A stretch of 64,000 nucleotides of DNA from Halomonas sp. 7T (GTDB lineage Bacteria > Pseudomonadota > Gammaproteobacteria > Pseudomonadales > Halomonadaceae): assembly GCF_025643255.1 (NCBI RefSeq), contig NZ_CP087112.1:1798001-1862000 (forward strand). The letters are read 5' to 3'. The notes below the pieces were generated by a model. That model was not told the origin of the DNA. It did no database searches and saw only the letters and a list, made by a program, of their open reading frames with translations. Made by a program: the position numbers and the translations under genes. This document shows positions 50,158 through 59,962 of the stretch, piece by piece. Each line of letters opens with the position of its first letter. The stretch's first letter is position 1.

Positions 50158-51963
50158 TTAAATCTCGAAGCCTAAGCCAAAATCATCGCTTGAAATGGCC
50201 ATTAAACTGCCCGCGCCCGCTTGGATCATTGCAGCGTGTGCTTTGGTACGTGGCAACAGGCGCTGGTAGTAGAAGCGTGCGGTATTGAGCTTAGCGGCAT
50301 AAAATGCTTTTTCTTCTCCCTCTAAAGAGGAAGAGGCCTTTTTAGCAGCAAGAGCAAATAGATAAGCAACCGCGACGTAACCTGAGTACATCAGGTAATC
50401 AACACTTGCAGCACCCACTTCCTCACGGTCCTGCATGGCCTTCATGCCCACCCCCATCGTTAGCTCGCCCCACTCGGCGTTCAACTTGGCTAGCGGTTCG
50501 ATAAACTCTTTAAGGGCCGGGTTGTCTGCCTCTGTCTTGCAAAACTTATGAATCTCTTTGGTGAACACTTTAAGCGTCTCACCCTGACTCATCAGCACTT
50601 TACGACCTAAAAGGTCTAGCGCCTGAATTCCCGTGGTGCCTTCATAGAGCCGTGTAATGCGCGCATCGCGAACAAGCTGCTCCATGCCCCATTCTTTAAT
50701 GAAGCCGTGACCACCAAAAATCTGTACGCCCTCATTAGTACACTCAAAGCCCACCTCGGTGAGGAAAGCTTTCACAATAGGGGTTAATAGACCCAGCAAT
50801 GTCTCGGCACGATCACGCTCTTCACCCGGCTGCCCATGCTCAACGGTATCAAGCATTTGAGCGGTGTAGAGCACCAGCATACGACCACCCTCAGAAAATG
50901 CTTTCTGGGTGAGGAGCATGCGACGCACATCGGGATGCACGATAATCGGGTCCGCTGCCTTTTCTGGCGCTTTAGCACCAGACAACGCACGCATTTGCAA
51001 ACGGTCGCGGGCATAGCTTAGCGAGTTCTGAAAGCTGGCCTCCATCAAGCCTAGCCCTTGAATGCCCACACCAAGACGCGCAGCGTTCATCATGGTGAAC
51101 ATGCACGCTAAGCCTTTATTAGGCGGCCCTACTAAATAGCCGATAGCGCCATCAAAGTTCATAACGCAGGTCGCGTTACCATGAATCCCCATTTTGTGCT
51201 CAAGGGAGCCGCAGCTTACGCCATTGCGCTCACCAGGATTATTCTGAGCATCGGGCAGGAACTTAGGCACTACAAACAGAGAAATACCCTTAGAGCCTTC
51301 AGGCGCATCCGGCAGCTTCGCAAGCACTAAGTGAACAATGTTTTCAGCTAAATTATGATCACCTGCCGAAATAAAGATCTTGGTACCGGTAATCGTGTAG
51401 GCATCATTGTCAGTAGGGACAGCGCGCGTTTTAATTAAACCAAGATCGGTACCACAATGCGACTCAGTCAGGCACATTGTGCCGGTCCAAACGCCTTCTA
51501 CCAGTTTGGTAAGATACGCTGCCTTCTGCTCATCGGTACCGTGGTGCCTGAGAGCGTCAGCGGCACCATGAGAAAGGCCTGGATACATACCCCACGCTAA
51601 GTTGGTAGCGCAGATCATTTCAGACAGCATCATCGCCAGCGAATGGGGCAAACCTTGGCCGCCCTGCTCTGGGTCAGCGGCAAGGCTTGGCCAGCCGCCT
51701 TCCACATACTGCTGATAGGCCTCTTTAAAACCTTTTGGCGCTTTTACATCGCCACCCTCTAACAAGCACCCTTCTTCGTCACCACTTTGATTCAGCGGCA
51801 ATAGCACCTCGCGGGCAAAGCGAGCGCCTTCTTCTAAAACAGCGTTCACTATATCGGGAGAGGCGTCGTCACCGTTTGCCAAAGATGCATAGTGTGACGG
51901 GTAGTCAAACATTTCATCAGCAACGAAACGTAAATCACGCAGAGGGGCCTGATAGCTGGGCAT
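50158..51963 (-). CDS. Acyl-CoA dehydrogenase, FadE/large type
   Basis: 601 aa from ATG 51963. N-terminal extension about 40 residues longer than standard, then the FAD-binding core (MCLTESHCGTDLGLIKTRA, FISAGDHNLAENIVH), the catalytic loop RLYEGTTGIQALDLLGRKV with the canonical glutamate, and a roughly 120-residue C-terminal domain (acyl-CoA dehydrogenase C-terminal, PF12806-like). This large bacterial group acts on medium/long or aryl-acyl-CoA. AGGAGA supports this start; 17 codons upstream remain open. PsrA-like dyads lie 70-130 bp upstream. Confidence 0.93.
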   Translation of the reverse strand: MPSYQAPLRDLRFVADEMFDYPSHYASLANGDDASPDIVNAVLEEGARFAREVLLPLNQSGDEEGCLLEGGDVKAPKGFKEAYQQYVEGGWPSLAADPEQGGQGLPHSLAMMLSEMICATNLAWGMYPGLSHGAADALRHHGTDEQKAAYLTKLVEGVWTGTMCLTESHCGTDLGLIKTRAVPTDNDAYTITGTKIFISAGDHNLAENIVHLVLAKLPDAPEGSKGISLFVVPKFLPDAQNNPGERNGVSCGSLEHKMGIHGNATCVMNFDGAIGYLVGPPNKGLACMFTMMNAARLGVGIQGLGLMEASFQNSLSYARDRLQMRALSGAKAPEKAADPIIVHPDVRRMLLTQKAFSEGGRMLVLYTAQMLDTVEHGQPGEERDRAETLLGLLTPIVKAFLTEVGFECTNEGVQIFGGHGFIKEWGMEQLVRDARITRLYEGTTGIQALDLLGRKVLMSQGETLKVFTKEIHKFCKTEADNPALKEFIEPLAKLNAEWGELTMGVGMKAMQDREEVGAASVDYLMYSGYVAVAYLFALAAKKASSSLEGEEKAFYAAKLNTARFYYQRLLPRTKAHAAMIQAGAGSLMAISSDDFGLGFEI

Positions 51964-52030
51964 TGCACTTCTCCTAAACAAAGGGGTTGAAAGCAGCCCT
52001 GACCTCGACGACAACCGGTTTCATAAACCG

Positions 52031-52052
52031 CTTTCAAACACATGTTTGAAAG
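52031..52052. promoter_or_regulatory. Perfect PsrA-like operator upstream of the FadE-type gene
   Basis: CTTTCAAAC-ACAT-GTTTGAAAG, a 9-bp perfect inverted repeat with 4-bp spacer, fits the CAAAC-N4-GTTTG core reported for the long-chain-fatty-acid-responsive TetR repressor PsrA. It lies 68 bp before the gene's ATG. Confidence 0.7.
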
Positions 52053-52074
52053 TTAGCGCGAGCACTCCGCATAG

Positions 52075-52090
52075 TCAAGCGGTCGTTTGA
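52075..52090. promoter_or_regulatory. Second PsrA-like site
   Basis: TCAAGC-GGTC-GTTTGA, one mismatch from a perfect dyad, 22 bp beyond the first site. Its right half with spacer (CGGTCGTTTGA) is identical to the site upstream of fadBA. Confidence 0.5.
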
Positions 52091-52149
52091 ATTTAGACCT
52101 CAAATCAACTACGACTTTAGTAGCCAATGACGGGGATGCTGGGACACAA

Positions 52150-52186
52150 AAAAGAAAAACCTGCCAACAGGCATGCTGGCAGGCTT
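52150..52186 (-). terminator. Terminator of the SDR/acyl-CoA synthetase unit
   Basis: CCTGCCA/TGGCAGG stem with a short inner AGCATGCCTGT loop; on the minus strand it runs into TTTTTCTTTTTT. Clear intrinsic terminator, 27 nt after the SDR stop. Confidence 0.9.
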
Positions 52187-52212
52187 TAAAACGGTTTCAA
52201 AATTGCTAAAAA

Positions 52213-52980
52213 CTACTGCATTCGGATACCACCGTCTAAGCGAATAACCTCTCCATTAAGCATCGGGTTAGTAATGATCTGCTCGGCAAGCTGAGCAAAC
52301 TCATCAGGCTTACCTAACCGTTTAGGGAAAGGCACCGCCGCCGCTAGCGCTTTCGCAGCCTCTTCGGGGATTTCACTCATCATCGGTGTTTCAAAGACAC
52401 CCGGTGCAATAGCCATGACGCGGATTGCGTGCCGCGAAAGCTCTCTTGCCGCAGGCAAGCTCATTCCGACAACACCTGCTTTAGACGCACTGTACGCACA
52501 CTGCCCCACCTGACCATCAAACGCAGCAACTGAAGCCGTGTTGATAATGACGCCACGCTCACCGCTCTCGTTGGGCGTATTTTTAGCCATGGCAGCGGCA
52601 GCCAAGCGCATCACATTAAACGTCCCCACCAGATTGATATTGATGGTTTTCGCATAGCCCTCTAGGTCTGCAGGATTCCCCTCTCGATCCACAAGCTTCG
52701 CTACACTCACTACACCAGCGCAGTGAATAACGCCTGACAGCCCACTTTCGCCGCCAAAGGTCACGGCCTCATCCACCGCCTGCTGCATCTGTTCAGCAGA
52801 GGTAATATCAGCCAGGCAAGCCTTGGCGCTGTTGCCTAGACGCTCTGCATGCTCTTTAACACTATCACTCAAATCACACAGCACAACGTTTGCCCCGGCC
52901 GAGACTAAGCGCTCGGCCGTGGCAGAACCAAGACCGGAAGCGGCCCCGGTAATTAAAAACGTACGAGCCTTTACCTGCAT
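52213..52980 (-). CDS. SDR family 3-hydroxyacyl-CoA dehydrogenase-like (HSD10-type)
   Basis: 255 aa short-chain dehydrogenase. NAD motif [15 protein letters not shown] at 12-26, active-site Ser/Tyr/Lys in [23 protein letters not shown], and the [12 protein letters not shown]-terminal region. It resembles type II 3-hydroxyacyl-CoA dehydrogenases, which oxidise branched or short hydroxyacyl-CoAs. It lies 17 nt after the acyl-CoA synthetase. AAGGAA precedes the ATG. Confidence 0.9.
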   Translation of the reverse strand: MQVKARTFLITGAASGLGSATAERLVSAGANVVLCDLSDSVKEHAERLGNSAKACLADITSAEQMQQAVDEAVTFGGESGLSGVIHCAGVVSVAKLVDREGNPADLEGYAKTININLVGTFNVMRLAAAAMAKNTPNESGERGVIINTASVAAFDGQVGQCAYSASKAGVVGMSLPAARELSRHAIRVMAIAPGVFETPMMSEIPEEAAKALAAAVPFPKRLGKPDEFAQLAEQIITNPMLNGEVIRLDGGIRMQ

Positions 52981-52997
52981 TACATATTTCCTTCTAA

Positions 52998-54668
52998 TTA
53001 TTGAGTAGCTTGCGTCTGTTCAGCGGCCTGGGCGCGAAGCTTAAAGCGCTGAATTTTACCGCTAGGTGTTTTAGGCAGCTCATCGACAAACTCAATGACA
53101 CGGGGAAAAGCATGAGTAGAGAGACGCTCCCGCACTTGCTGGCGGATTTCATCGGCAAGCGCTTCGCTCGCTTCATACCCTTCACGCAGCACGATGAACG
53201 ACTTAATCACCTCGCCACGAATTTCATCAGGCTGCCCCACCGCTGCCGACTCAGCCACGGCCGGATGAGTCATCACGCTGTTTTCGACGTCCGTTGGGCC
53301 TACCCGATAACCCGCAGTGGTAATAATATCGTCATCGCGCCCCGCGAACTGGAATGAGCCGTCTTCATTACGAATAACGACATCTCCCGTTAGGTAGTAG
53401 CCGTTCACAAAAGGGTCTTTTTCTTGCCACGTGTAGCCTTGGAAGAAGTGGGCTGGCGAGTTCGCGATATCCACCGCCAGCACACCCGGCTCACCGGGGG
53501 GAAGTTCGTTATACTCAGCGTCCAATATAGCTAACCGATACCCTGGCATCGGCACACCCATTGCTCCCACATGCTTGGGGTGGTCAAGGGAATGATGGTT
53601 GTTACAGGTCATGCCCGTTTCAGTTTGTCCATAGTGGTCCATCACCGGACAGCCCAGCGACTTCTCTACCCAGGTCACGACTTCCGTATTCAGGGGTTCA
53701 CCGGCCGAGCTTGCCGCGCGAAGTTCTAGCGTTTGATGAGCGTCATCGAATAGCCCAGACGCTTTCATCAGGCGATACGCCGTTGGCGCAGCAGCGAAGT
53801 TAGTAATATGGTGACGCTTCATAAATGCCAAGGCGCCCTCCGCGCTAAAACCCGCCTCGCAGAAGTGGGTGGTAACGCCTAGCAGCAGCGGCCCGGCAAT
53901 CGCGTAATAGAGCCCGTATGCCCAGCCAGGATCGGCCATATTCCAAAAACGGTCGTCTTCGCGCAGGTCAACAGCAAGTTCCATGTATAAAGCAAAGGCC
54001 GTCATGCCCGAAAGTGGCACCGCTACCCCTTTCGGCTTGCCCACGGTACCCGACGTAAACATTTGCAGAAACGGCTTGTCTGGGGAAAGGCGCGGCGGTT
54101 TATCGCTCATTGACGTATGCGTCAACGCAGCCTGCCAATCATGATCGTTAGGATGCTCGCTAGTGGCTCCCCCAACCGCTAGAACAGGCGGACACTGCGT
54201 CAGCCCGTCAAATTTATAACGGTTAGCATGGTCGGTAATCACCAGCTTGGTGTCCGCACGCCCTAAACGATAGTCCACTGCGTCAGGGCCAAAGGCGGTA
54301 AACAGTGGCTGATAGACCGCGCCAATTCGCCATGTGGCTAACACGGCCACCAGCAGCGCCGCCGAGCGCGGTAGCATACATGCGATGCGATCCCCCTCAC
54401 CCAAGCCCTGGGAAAGAAACCAGCCCGCAAGCTTGCCACTCTCTTCATCAAGCGCTGCGTAACTTAGCGTATGCGTAGCCCCTTGGGTGTCTTCATGCAC
54501 CAACGCTAAGGTTTCTCCCCGGCCAGCGCGAACATGCCGCCCACAGCAGGCTTCGAAGGCATTGAAATGACCGTCTTGGTGGTCATCCAGCCTGGCAATC
54601 ATGTCGTTGACGGAGAAGCTTTCCAGGTAGGTTGTATAGCTTGGTAGTGAGGCTGATGTTGCTGTCAT
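52998..54668 (-). CDS. Acyl-CoA synthetase (AMP-forming), AcsM/propionyl-CoA-ligase-like
   Basis: 556 aa ANL enzyme. Motifs: MFTSGTVGKPKGV, DHYGQTETGMTCNN, YYLTGDVVIRNEDGSFQFAGRDDDIITTAGYRVGP and C-terminal lysine in PKTPSGKIQRFKLR. The pattern is that of acetyl-/medium-chain acyl-CoA synthetases. First gene of the minus-strand unit with the SDR. A dyad overlaps its putative promoter. Confidence 0.92.
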   Translation of the reverse strand: MTATSASLPSYTTYLESFSVNDMIARLDDHQDGHFNAFEACCGRHVRAGRGETLALVHEDTQGATHTLSYAALDEESGKLAGWFLSQGLGEGDRIACMLPRSAALLVAVLATWRIGAVYQPLFTAFGPDAVDYRLGRADTKLVITDHANRYKFDGLTQCPPVLAVGGATSEHPNDHDWQAALTHTSMSDKPPRLSPDKPFLQMFTSGTVGKPKGVAVPLSGMTAFALYMELAVDLREDDRFWNMADPGWAYGLYYAIAGPLLLGVTTHFCEAGFSAEGALAFMKRHHITNFAAAPTAYRLMKASGLFDDAHQTLELRAASSAGEPLNTEVVTWVEKSLGCPVMDHYGQTETGMTCNNHHSLDHPKHVGAMGVPMPGYRLAILDAEYNELPPGEPGVLAVDIANSPAHFFQGYTWQEKDPFVNGYYLTGDVVIRNEDGSFQFAGRDDDIITTAGYRVGPTDVENSVMTHPAVAESAAVGQPDEIRGEVIKSFIVLREGYEASEALADEIRQQVRERLSTHAFPRVIEFVDELPKTPSGKIQRFKLRAQAAEQTQATQ

Positions 54669-54753
54669 GGTGGCTCTCTTATGTTGTTAGTCGTGAGCAG
54701 TTTTACGCAAACAGACAGGCCAGGGTTTCAATGTCACACGTTATAATTATCCG

Positions 54754-54769
54754 TTTACGTTAACGGAAA
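54754..54769. promoter_or_regulatory. Operator-like near-palindrome before the acyl-CoA synthetase gene
   Basis: TTTACGTTAACGGAAA, matching its own complement at 14 of 16 positions, about 85 bp before the start. An AT-rich TATAA region flanks it at 54741-54750. The shape is like LiuR-type (MerR) or TetR operators of branched-chain acyl-CoA genes. The regulator is unknown; the neighbouring TetR is a candidate. Confidence 0.45.
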
Positions 54770-54888
54770 CCTTGTAGTTAAACCAACGCTAAAAGCATTT
54801 ACGCAAGAGCGCAAGCAATCAGCGTTGTAAATAGGTTAGACGTTGGTCGAGCGAAGGTGTACTAACAACCGCTTATGCGATGCACTAA

Positions 54889-55461
54889 TTAACGCGCCAT
54901 GATCATGGCAACCAACTCATCGGCTAAATCATCGGGTGTCCGTGGGCCAGCGGGGTCATACCAACGCACCGTCCAGTTTAGCGCACCTAGAATAAATCGA
55001 GATACGAAGAAGCGGTCGCCATGGATCAAACCAGCGGCTAACGCCTCGTCGATTACCTCGACCCATAAATCCTCATACGCATCACGCAGATGACTCAAGT
55101 GAGCACGAGAAGCAGCGTCTAAGCGCCGCCACTCGAATAACGCCACCACATGGGCATTTCGGTCAGCAAAAAGTGTTTCCAAGTGTGCCCGCGCCATGGC
55201 ACGTAAGCGCGCTTCGGGCTCCTTTTCGCACTGTTGTAGAGCCGCTTTAGCAGTAATGAGCGCATTCTGGGTGCCCTCCTCGATTACCGCCGCTAATATT
55301 TCCTGCTTATCTTTGAAATGATGGAACAAGCTGCCAGACTTGATACCCATTTCTTGCGCCAGCATACGCACCGTGGTGCGATCAAAGCCTTCTTGGACGA
55401 ATAGCTGAGCCGCTAAACGTGTCAATTCCTTGCGGCGGGGAGATGCATTCATTACATTCAT
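54889..55461 (-). CDS. TetR/AcrR family transcriptional regulator
   Basis: 190 aa from ATG 55461 (GTG 55470 also possible). N-terminal helix-turn-helix: LTRLAAQLFVQEGFDRTTVRMLAQEMGIKSGSLFHHFKDKQEIL (about 12-55). C-terminal ligand domain with a TetR_C pattern (GALNWTVRWYDPAGPRTPDDLADE). It lies between the acyl-CoA synthetase unit and the divergent thiolase gene, so it likely controls one or both in response to an acyl-CoA. Confidence 0.9.
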   Translation of the reverse strand: MNVMNASPRRKELTRLAAQLFVQEGFDRTTVRMLAQEMGIKSGSLFHHFKDKQEILAAVIEEGTQNALITAKAALQQCEKEPEARLRAMARAHLETLFADRNAHVVALFEWRRLDAASRAHLSHLRDAYEDLWVEVIDEALAAGLIHGDRFFVSRFILGALNWTVRWYDPAGPRTPDDLADELVAMIMAR

Positions 55462-55595
55462 GTCACTCACACTAGCGCTTGCTTGGTTAGTGGGGAGAAG
55501 ACCACAGCCCCGCTAATGGGTCAACGCATGGCTTAGCACTTCGTTAAATAATCATACGTAAGACAATCATAATAACGCTGTCAGGAGACGCACCA

Positions 55596-56783
55596 ATGAG
55601 CAATGCCACTGAGGTTGTATTTTTATCCGCCACCCGTACGCCAATGGGCGGCATGATGGGTAGCCTTTCCAGCATGACGGCTCCCGAACTTGCCGCCGTT
55701 GCAATCCGTGCCGCTATAGAACGCGCAGGCATCGAGGCCTCCGTTATTGAAGAAGGCATCATGGGCTGTGTGCTACCTGCCGGCGTAAAGCAAGGGCCGG
55801 CCCGCCAAGCCATGCGTCAGGCGGGAATTCCTGACGCCAATGGTGCCACTACTATCAATAAGCTGTGTGGCTCTGGGATGAAAGCCACCATGCTGGCTCA
55901 CGATTTGATCAAAGCAGGCACCGGAGAGGTACTTTTGGCAGGCGGCATGGAGTCCATGTCTAATGCCCCCCACGTACTGACTAAAGCGCGTAGCGGCTAC
56001 CGTTTAGGCCATGGCGAGCTGAAAGATCACATGTTTCTGGATGGCCTAGAGGATGCCGAAACCGGCAAGCTGATGGGTGTCTTTGCTCAAGATGTGGCAA
56101 CCGAACGCGGCTACACCCGCGAGCGGCTCGACGATTTCGCTATTGCCTCTCTCGAACGTGCGATGGACGCCACCAATAGTGGCCACTTAAATGCTGAGAT
56201 GGCCCCGGTAACAGTGACCAGCCGCCAAGGTGAAACCCTGGTCGAGCATGACGAACAGCCCTTCCAAGCCAAGCTGGATAAAATCCGCCAGCTGCGCCCC
56301 GCGTTTGCTAAAGACGGTACGATTACGGCCGCCAACGCCAGCTCAATTTCCGACGGTGCCTCCGCGCTTATTTTGGCCAGCCATGAAGCCGCTAAGCGTC
56401 ACGGCGTAAAGCCGCTAGCCAAAATGCTGGGTCACACTACCCACTCCCGCCATCCAAGCGAGTTCACCATCGCCCCAGTAGGAGCGATTGAAAAGCTGAT
56501 GAAAAAGCTTGGCTGGGGCGTTAACGACGTGGATCTTTTCGAGATTAACGAAGCATTTGCGGTTGTTACGTTAATGGCAATGGATGACCTTGGCTTACCC
56601 CATGAAAAGGTTAACGTATTTGGCGGCGCCTGCGCTCAAGGGCATCCGATTGGCTCAACAGGCTCACGGGTTATTGCGACACTGATTCATGCCCTACGTA
56701 CCAAAGGCGGCAAGCGCGGCATCGCCAGCCTTTGCATCGGTGGTGGCGAAGCCACCGCCGTGGCCGTAGAACTCATCGACTAA
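55596..56783 (+). CDS. Acetyl-CoA acetyltransferase (thiolase)
   Basis: 395 aa. Nucleophile Cys91 in INKLCGSGMK; FGGACAQGHPIGSTGSR with the catalytic His; SLCIGGGEA near the end. It is of the AtoB/PhaA type, degradative or biosynthetic by direction. Divergent from the TetR gene across a 134-bp gap that should hold the promoters. AGGAG precedes the ATG. Confidence 0.93.
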   Translation: MSNATEVVFLSATRTPMGGMMGSLSSMTAPELAAVAIRAAIERAGIEASVIEEGIMGCVLPAGVKQGPARQAMRQAGIPDANGATTINKLCGSGMKATMLAHDLIKAGTGEVLLAGGMESMSNAPHVLTKARSGYRLGHGELKDHMFLDGLEDAETGKLMGVFAQDVATERGYTRERLDDFAIASLERAMDATNSGHLNAEMAPVTVTSRQGETLVEHDEQPFQAKLDKIRQLRPAFAKDGTITAANASSISDGASALILASHEAAKRHGVKPLAKMLGHTTHSRHPSEFTIAPVGAIEKLMKKLGWGVNDVDLFEINEAFAVVTLMAMDDLGLPHEKVNVFGGACAQGHPIGSTGSRVIATLIHALRTKGGKRGIASLCIGGGEATAVAVELID

Positions 56784-56790
56784 CCGCATC

Positions 56791-56826
56791 AGCGTGGCAC
56801 ACTCGCTTTACTGAGCGTGCCACGCT
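56791..56826. terminator. Hairpin after the thiolase gene
   Basis: AGCGTGGCAC and its exact complement (10-bp) enclose a 16-nt loop with a further small CTC/GAG stem, just after the stop. No T-run, so termination is likely weak or Rho-assisted. Confidence 0.6.
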
Positions 56827-56887
56827 AGCATAACGATGTCATCAGTATTGACTTTTGAGACAGCGGGCCAACGGTTCCAGGAGGCTT

Positions 56888-57694
56888 ATGTTCCCTCATG
56901 TAATGATTGCCATCGACTTTTCACCCGCTTGGCCGCTTTTAGAACAACGCTTAATTCGCCTGCGCTCCAAAGGTGTTAAACGCGTTAGCCTTGTTCATAT
57001 TATTAGCCCCAAAAGTGCCACGCCCCCTACAGAGCAAAATATTGAACAACTTTACGCACAGCTAGTTGTTCACGCCCAGCCGCTCAACGATTTAGGCCTG
57101 GACATCGCGTATCATGTAGACGCTGGCAAGCCAAGCGAGCTGCTATCAGACTACGCCGAACACCATGACGTAGACTTAATTCTCATTGGCTGCCAAGGAC
57201 AAGGACGCTGGCAAGAAATGTTACTTGGCAGTACTGCACTTAACCTAGCCCATCTAACGCGCGTACCGCTATGGCTAGAGCCAGTCACTAACGTAAAGCA
57301 TGGCAGCAGCTATACGACGGTCGTGCTCGCCACGGATATGTCTGCCGCAGCGAGCAAAGCCGAACGTCTTTTTCATAGTTTGGCACTCCACTTTCAGCAT
57401 CGCGTTGCCATTATCGCTGAAAGTCTACTCGAAACCGATGGGTACGGATTTGAAGAGGCGCAGCTACATCTTACCGCTCTAGCAGCTCGCATCCCCAAAC
57501 TTGATACCGTCATTGTTGCTGGCGAGTTTAAACAGGCCATCATTAACGAGGCCAACGCTTGGCATGCAGATCTCATCATCGTGGGCCAACAGGGCCATAG
57601 CCGGTTACGTGAACGCCTGCTAGGTAGCACCGCTAAGGCACTGCTAGAAGGCGCTGCCTGCCCCGTGATTCTGGTGCCCTCCCAGCATACTTAA
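56888..57694 (+). CDS. Tandem universal stress protein
   Basis: 268 aa from ATG 56888 with two Usp domains in series. The first (about 1-140) has DLILIGCQGQGRWQEMLLGSTALNL; the second (about 145-268) has DLIIVGQQGHSRLRERLLGSTAKALLE. Both have the G-2x-G-9x-G(S/T) ATP-binding pattern. GAGG lies just before the ATG. It differs from the single-domain Usp at 26.7 kb. Confidence 0.88.
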   Translation: MFPHVMIAIDFSPAWPLLEQRLIRLRSKGVKRVSLVHIISPKSATPPTEQNIEQLYAQLVVHAQPLNDLGLDIAYHVDAGKPSELLSDYAEHHDVDLILIGCQGQGRWQEMLLGSTALNLAHLTRVPLWLEPVTNVKHGSSYTTVVLATDMSAAASKAERLFHSLALHFQHRVAIIAESLLETDGYGFEEAQLHLTALAARIPKLDTVIVAGEFKQAIINEANAWHADLIIVGQQGHSRLRERLLGSTAKALLEGAACPVILVPSQHT

Positions 57695-57776
57695 GCGTAA
57701 CACTGCTCCACCCAGCACTTGCGAGCCGCCTAACCCTTTAGTGTTACCTAGCCACATAAGGCGCAGTCAACATGCT

Positions 57777-57809
57777 CGCGCCTTGCCAAGCAGATTATGC
57801 CAAGGCGCG
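57777..57809 (-). terminator. Hairpin overlapping the chemoreceptor stop codon
   Basis: CGCGCCTTG and CAAGGCGCG (9 bp) enclose 15 nt. The downstream-coordinate arm lies inside the last codons of the chemoreceptor gene, so stop codon and terminator-like hairpin overlap. No T-run. Confidence 0.5.
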
Positions 57810-59477
57810 TAGCTCCTCTTTATTGCCATACACTTCTGAGGTCGCCAACGTCTGCCAATCCAACGACGTGTATTTTTCGGGGGCGTTGCTGCTACCATCA
57901 CGCTCATTGTCAGATGGATCATCCTCCATACGAAACTGCCCCGCATATTCGCGCATTTGCAAAGCTTCTTGAGTCAACCCTTCAGCACTTTGTGCCGCTT
58001 GATTCACCAGTCTCAATGTATCTTGGGTCGTCATATCAATTTGCGCGACCGCTCTGTTCACTTCATCAATCCCCCGGCGCTGCTCCTCCGACGCGCTGGC
58101 CATCCGCTCCATCAACTGCTCCACCTGCGTGGCCGACTGCATAATATCGCGCGTATGCTCACCCGCTTGCTGAGATAGCGCACTGCCCTGTTCAACGCTC
58201 TGGCGCGACGCTTCAATCCGCGCTCGAATTTCGTGTGCTGCATCGGAGCTGCGGGTTGCTAACGCTCGCACTTCGCTGGCGACTACTGCAAAACCACGAC
58301 CATGCTCACCCGCGCGCGCTGCTTCCACAGAGGCGTTCAGCGCAAGGATATTGGTTTGGAAGGCAATGCTTTCAATCATGGAAATAATGCTTTGTATTTC
58401 CTCGGAGTGCCCGTTAATGCTCTGCATAGTCGCTATAAACTGGGCAATGATCTGATCACCTTGCTGGGCTTTATGAGCAACACCGGTGGTTGCACGACTC
58501 ACGTGGGCTGCACTCTCTGCATTTTGATTGACTGTTGCGGTTAACTGCTCAAGGCTTGCCGCCATTTGCACAAGCGCGGACACTTGCGAGTCCGTTTGCC
58601 CGGCCAGCTGTTGGTTGTGAGCCGCCATTACTTGGCTATCGGTATAAACCTGTTGGCTACTGTTGTTGAGATGGTTCACCGTGGTTCTTAGCGAGCGCTG
58701 CATATTAGACAACTCGCTGAACAATCGGCCAATTTCATTATTGGCATGATTTTCAACAGGCGTTGACAAATCCCCCTTAGCAATACGCTGAAAGTGCTGC
58801 GTTATCATATTTAGAGGCCGCAATACATTGTTGCGCACGCCCCAAACGACGAATGCAATAATGAGTATGGCTGCACCAATAACGCCCAGCACTCCCCAAA
58901 AAAGGAGCGACGATACATTTTGAAAACGATCAAGTTGCCCGGCCCCGCGGGCAACCGAGTAATCATAAAAAGCATCTGCCGTGCTCACAAATTTCCGGCT
59001 ACTATCGTCAACACGGGATTCACCAGAAAGGAAGCCAGGAACATCGCGCTCCTCCAGCATCATCATCTGTAGGCTTAAATTATTATTAACCAACGAACGA
59101 AAATCATTCGCTAGCTGATTGATAAGTTCAAGTTGCTCTTCCTCAGGAAAACTCGCATGGAAGGCGTTAAACCGCTCTGAAGCCGCGCTTAACAAGCTCT
59201 CCGCTTCCTCTATCAACGGCTCTGGACGATCAAAAGAGGGAGTACGAATGAGCTCCGCAGCTCGGTTCATTTGTATGCGGGCACGCAGCAACTGTGTATA
59301 GGCACCATTCAGCTCACGCACCTGATGCATTTCTCGCTGCTGTAACGACGTAAAGGCTTCTCTGCCAAAGTGATTGGCAAATAGTCCTAAACCACCAATC
59401 GCGAATATCAGGCATGTGAACGTGACTAACACCAGAGCCCAGCTAGCTTTAACGCTCAGATTATTGATTATGCGCAT
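57795..59477 (-). CDS. Methyl-accepting chemotaxis protein
   Basis: 560 aa from ATG 59477. TM1 about 11-33, a four-helix periplasmic sensor about 34-188 of the Tar-like type, TM2 about 190-214, HAMP about 215-268, then the cytoplasmic coiled-coil signalling domain with hairpin tip at about 371-405 ([21 protein letters not shown]). No C-terminal NWETF pentapeptide for CheR/CheB tethering. It follows arsC by 8 nt on the same strand, so the pair is probably one transcript; this suggests a role in sensing arsenic or a related oxyanion. TTG 59489 is an alternative start that would overlap arsC. No che genes in the window. Confidence 0.93.
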   Translation of the reverse strand: MRIINNLSVKASWALVLVTFTCLIFAIGGLGLFANHFGREAFTSLQQREMHQVRELNGAYTQLLRARIQMNRAAELIRTPSFDRPEPLIEEAESLLSAASERFNAFHASFPEEEQLELINQLANDFRSLVNNNLSLQMMMLEERDVPGFLSGESRVDDSSRKFVSTADAFYDYSVARGAGQLDRFQNVSSLLFWGVLGVIGAAILIIAFVVWGVRNNVLRPLNMITQHFQRIAKGDLSTPVENHANNEIGRLFSELSNMQRSLRTTVNHLNNSSQQVYTDSQVMAAHNQQLAGQTDSQVSALVQMAASLEQLTATVNQNAESAAHVSRATTGVAHKAQQGDQIIAQFIATMQSINGHSEEIQSIISMIESIAFQTNILALNASVEAARAGEHGRGFAVVASEVRALATRSSDAAHEIRARIEASRQSVEQGSALSQQAGEHTRDIMQSATQVEQLMERMASASEEQRRGIDEVNRAVAQIDMTTQDTLRLVNQAAQSAEGLTQEALQMREYAGQFRMEDDPSDNERDGSSNAPEKYTSLDWQTLATSEVYGNKEELRALA

Positions 59478-59485
59478 AACAGCCC

Positions 59486-59911
59486 TCAATCACGTGGCGG
59501 GTTATTAACATTTAAAGAAAGCCACAGCTGTAGACGCCGACGGATCTCTATCAACGCTTGCTCATACGCATCTAACTTACTCATTAACCGCGGATCACGA
59601 ATATCCCAGAACAGTATTTCGTCAGCGTGACCCTGCCATTCTCTGCATGCCTGTTGCGCCTTGTCGCACAGCACGATGACAAAATCGAAGTGTTCGTTTT
59701 CAAACTCATCCAAGGACTTGCTGCGCAAACCGTCGGTAGAAAACCCTTGTTTGCTCAGCACTTCTAGCGTTAGTGCATGGGGTTCATCTGGCTCGGAGCC
59801 TGCACTAAACGCATCAAAGCGATCACTTGCCATATGGCGAAGTAACGCCTCCCCCATTAGAGACCGTGCAGAATTGGCGTTGCACAGGAACAGCACGCGG
59901 CGCTTTGACAT
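59486..59911 (-). CDS. arsC: Arsenate reductase ArsC (thioredoxin-coupled type)
   Basis: 141 aa low-molecular-weight phosphatase-fold reductase converting arsenate to arsenite. The P-loop CNANSARS has Cys10; the redox pair Cys82 and Cys89 (LCDKAQQAC) falls at exactly the positions known from the Bacillus/Staphylococcus thioredoxin-linked ArsC. So electrons come from thioredoxin, not glutaredoxin. It is divergent from arsH-acr3, whose product exports the arsenite made. Confidence 0.95.
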   Translation of the reverse strand: MSKRRVLFLCNANSARSLMGEALLRHMASDRFDAFSAGSEPDEPHALTLEVLSKQGFSTDGLRSKSLDEFENEHFDFVIVLCDKAQQACREWQGHADEILFWDIRDPRLMSKLDAYEQALIEIRRRLQLWLSLNVNNPPRD

Positions 59912-59934
59912 AAGTAAACGACCTTCTCTTATGA

Positions 59935-59962
59935 ATTAGATTTTGACAATTTACGCATTCAA
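59935..59962 (-). promoter_or_regulatory. Candidate promoter of arsC and the chemoreceptor gene
   Basis: On the minus strand TTGAAT (59957-59962) and TCTAAT (59935-59940) with 16-bp spacing, close to sigma-70. It would give a short leader before arsC. No convincing ArsR site was identified between arsC and arsH. Confidence 0.5.
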
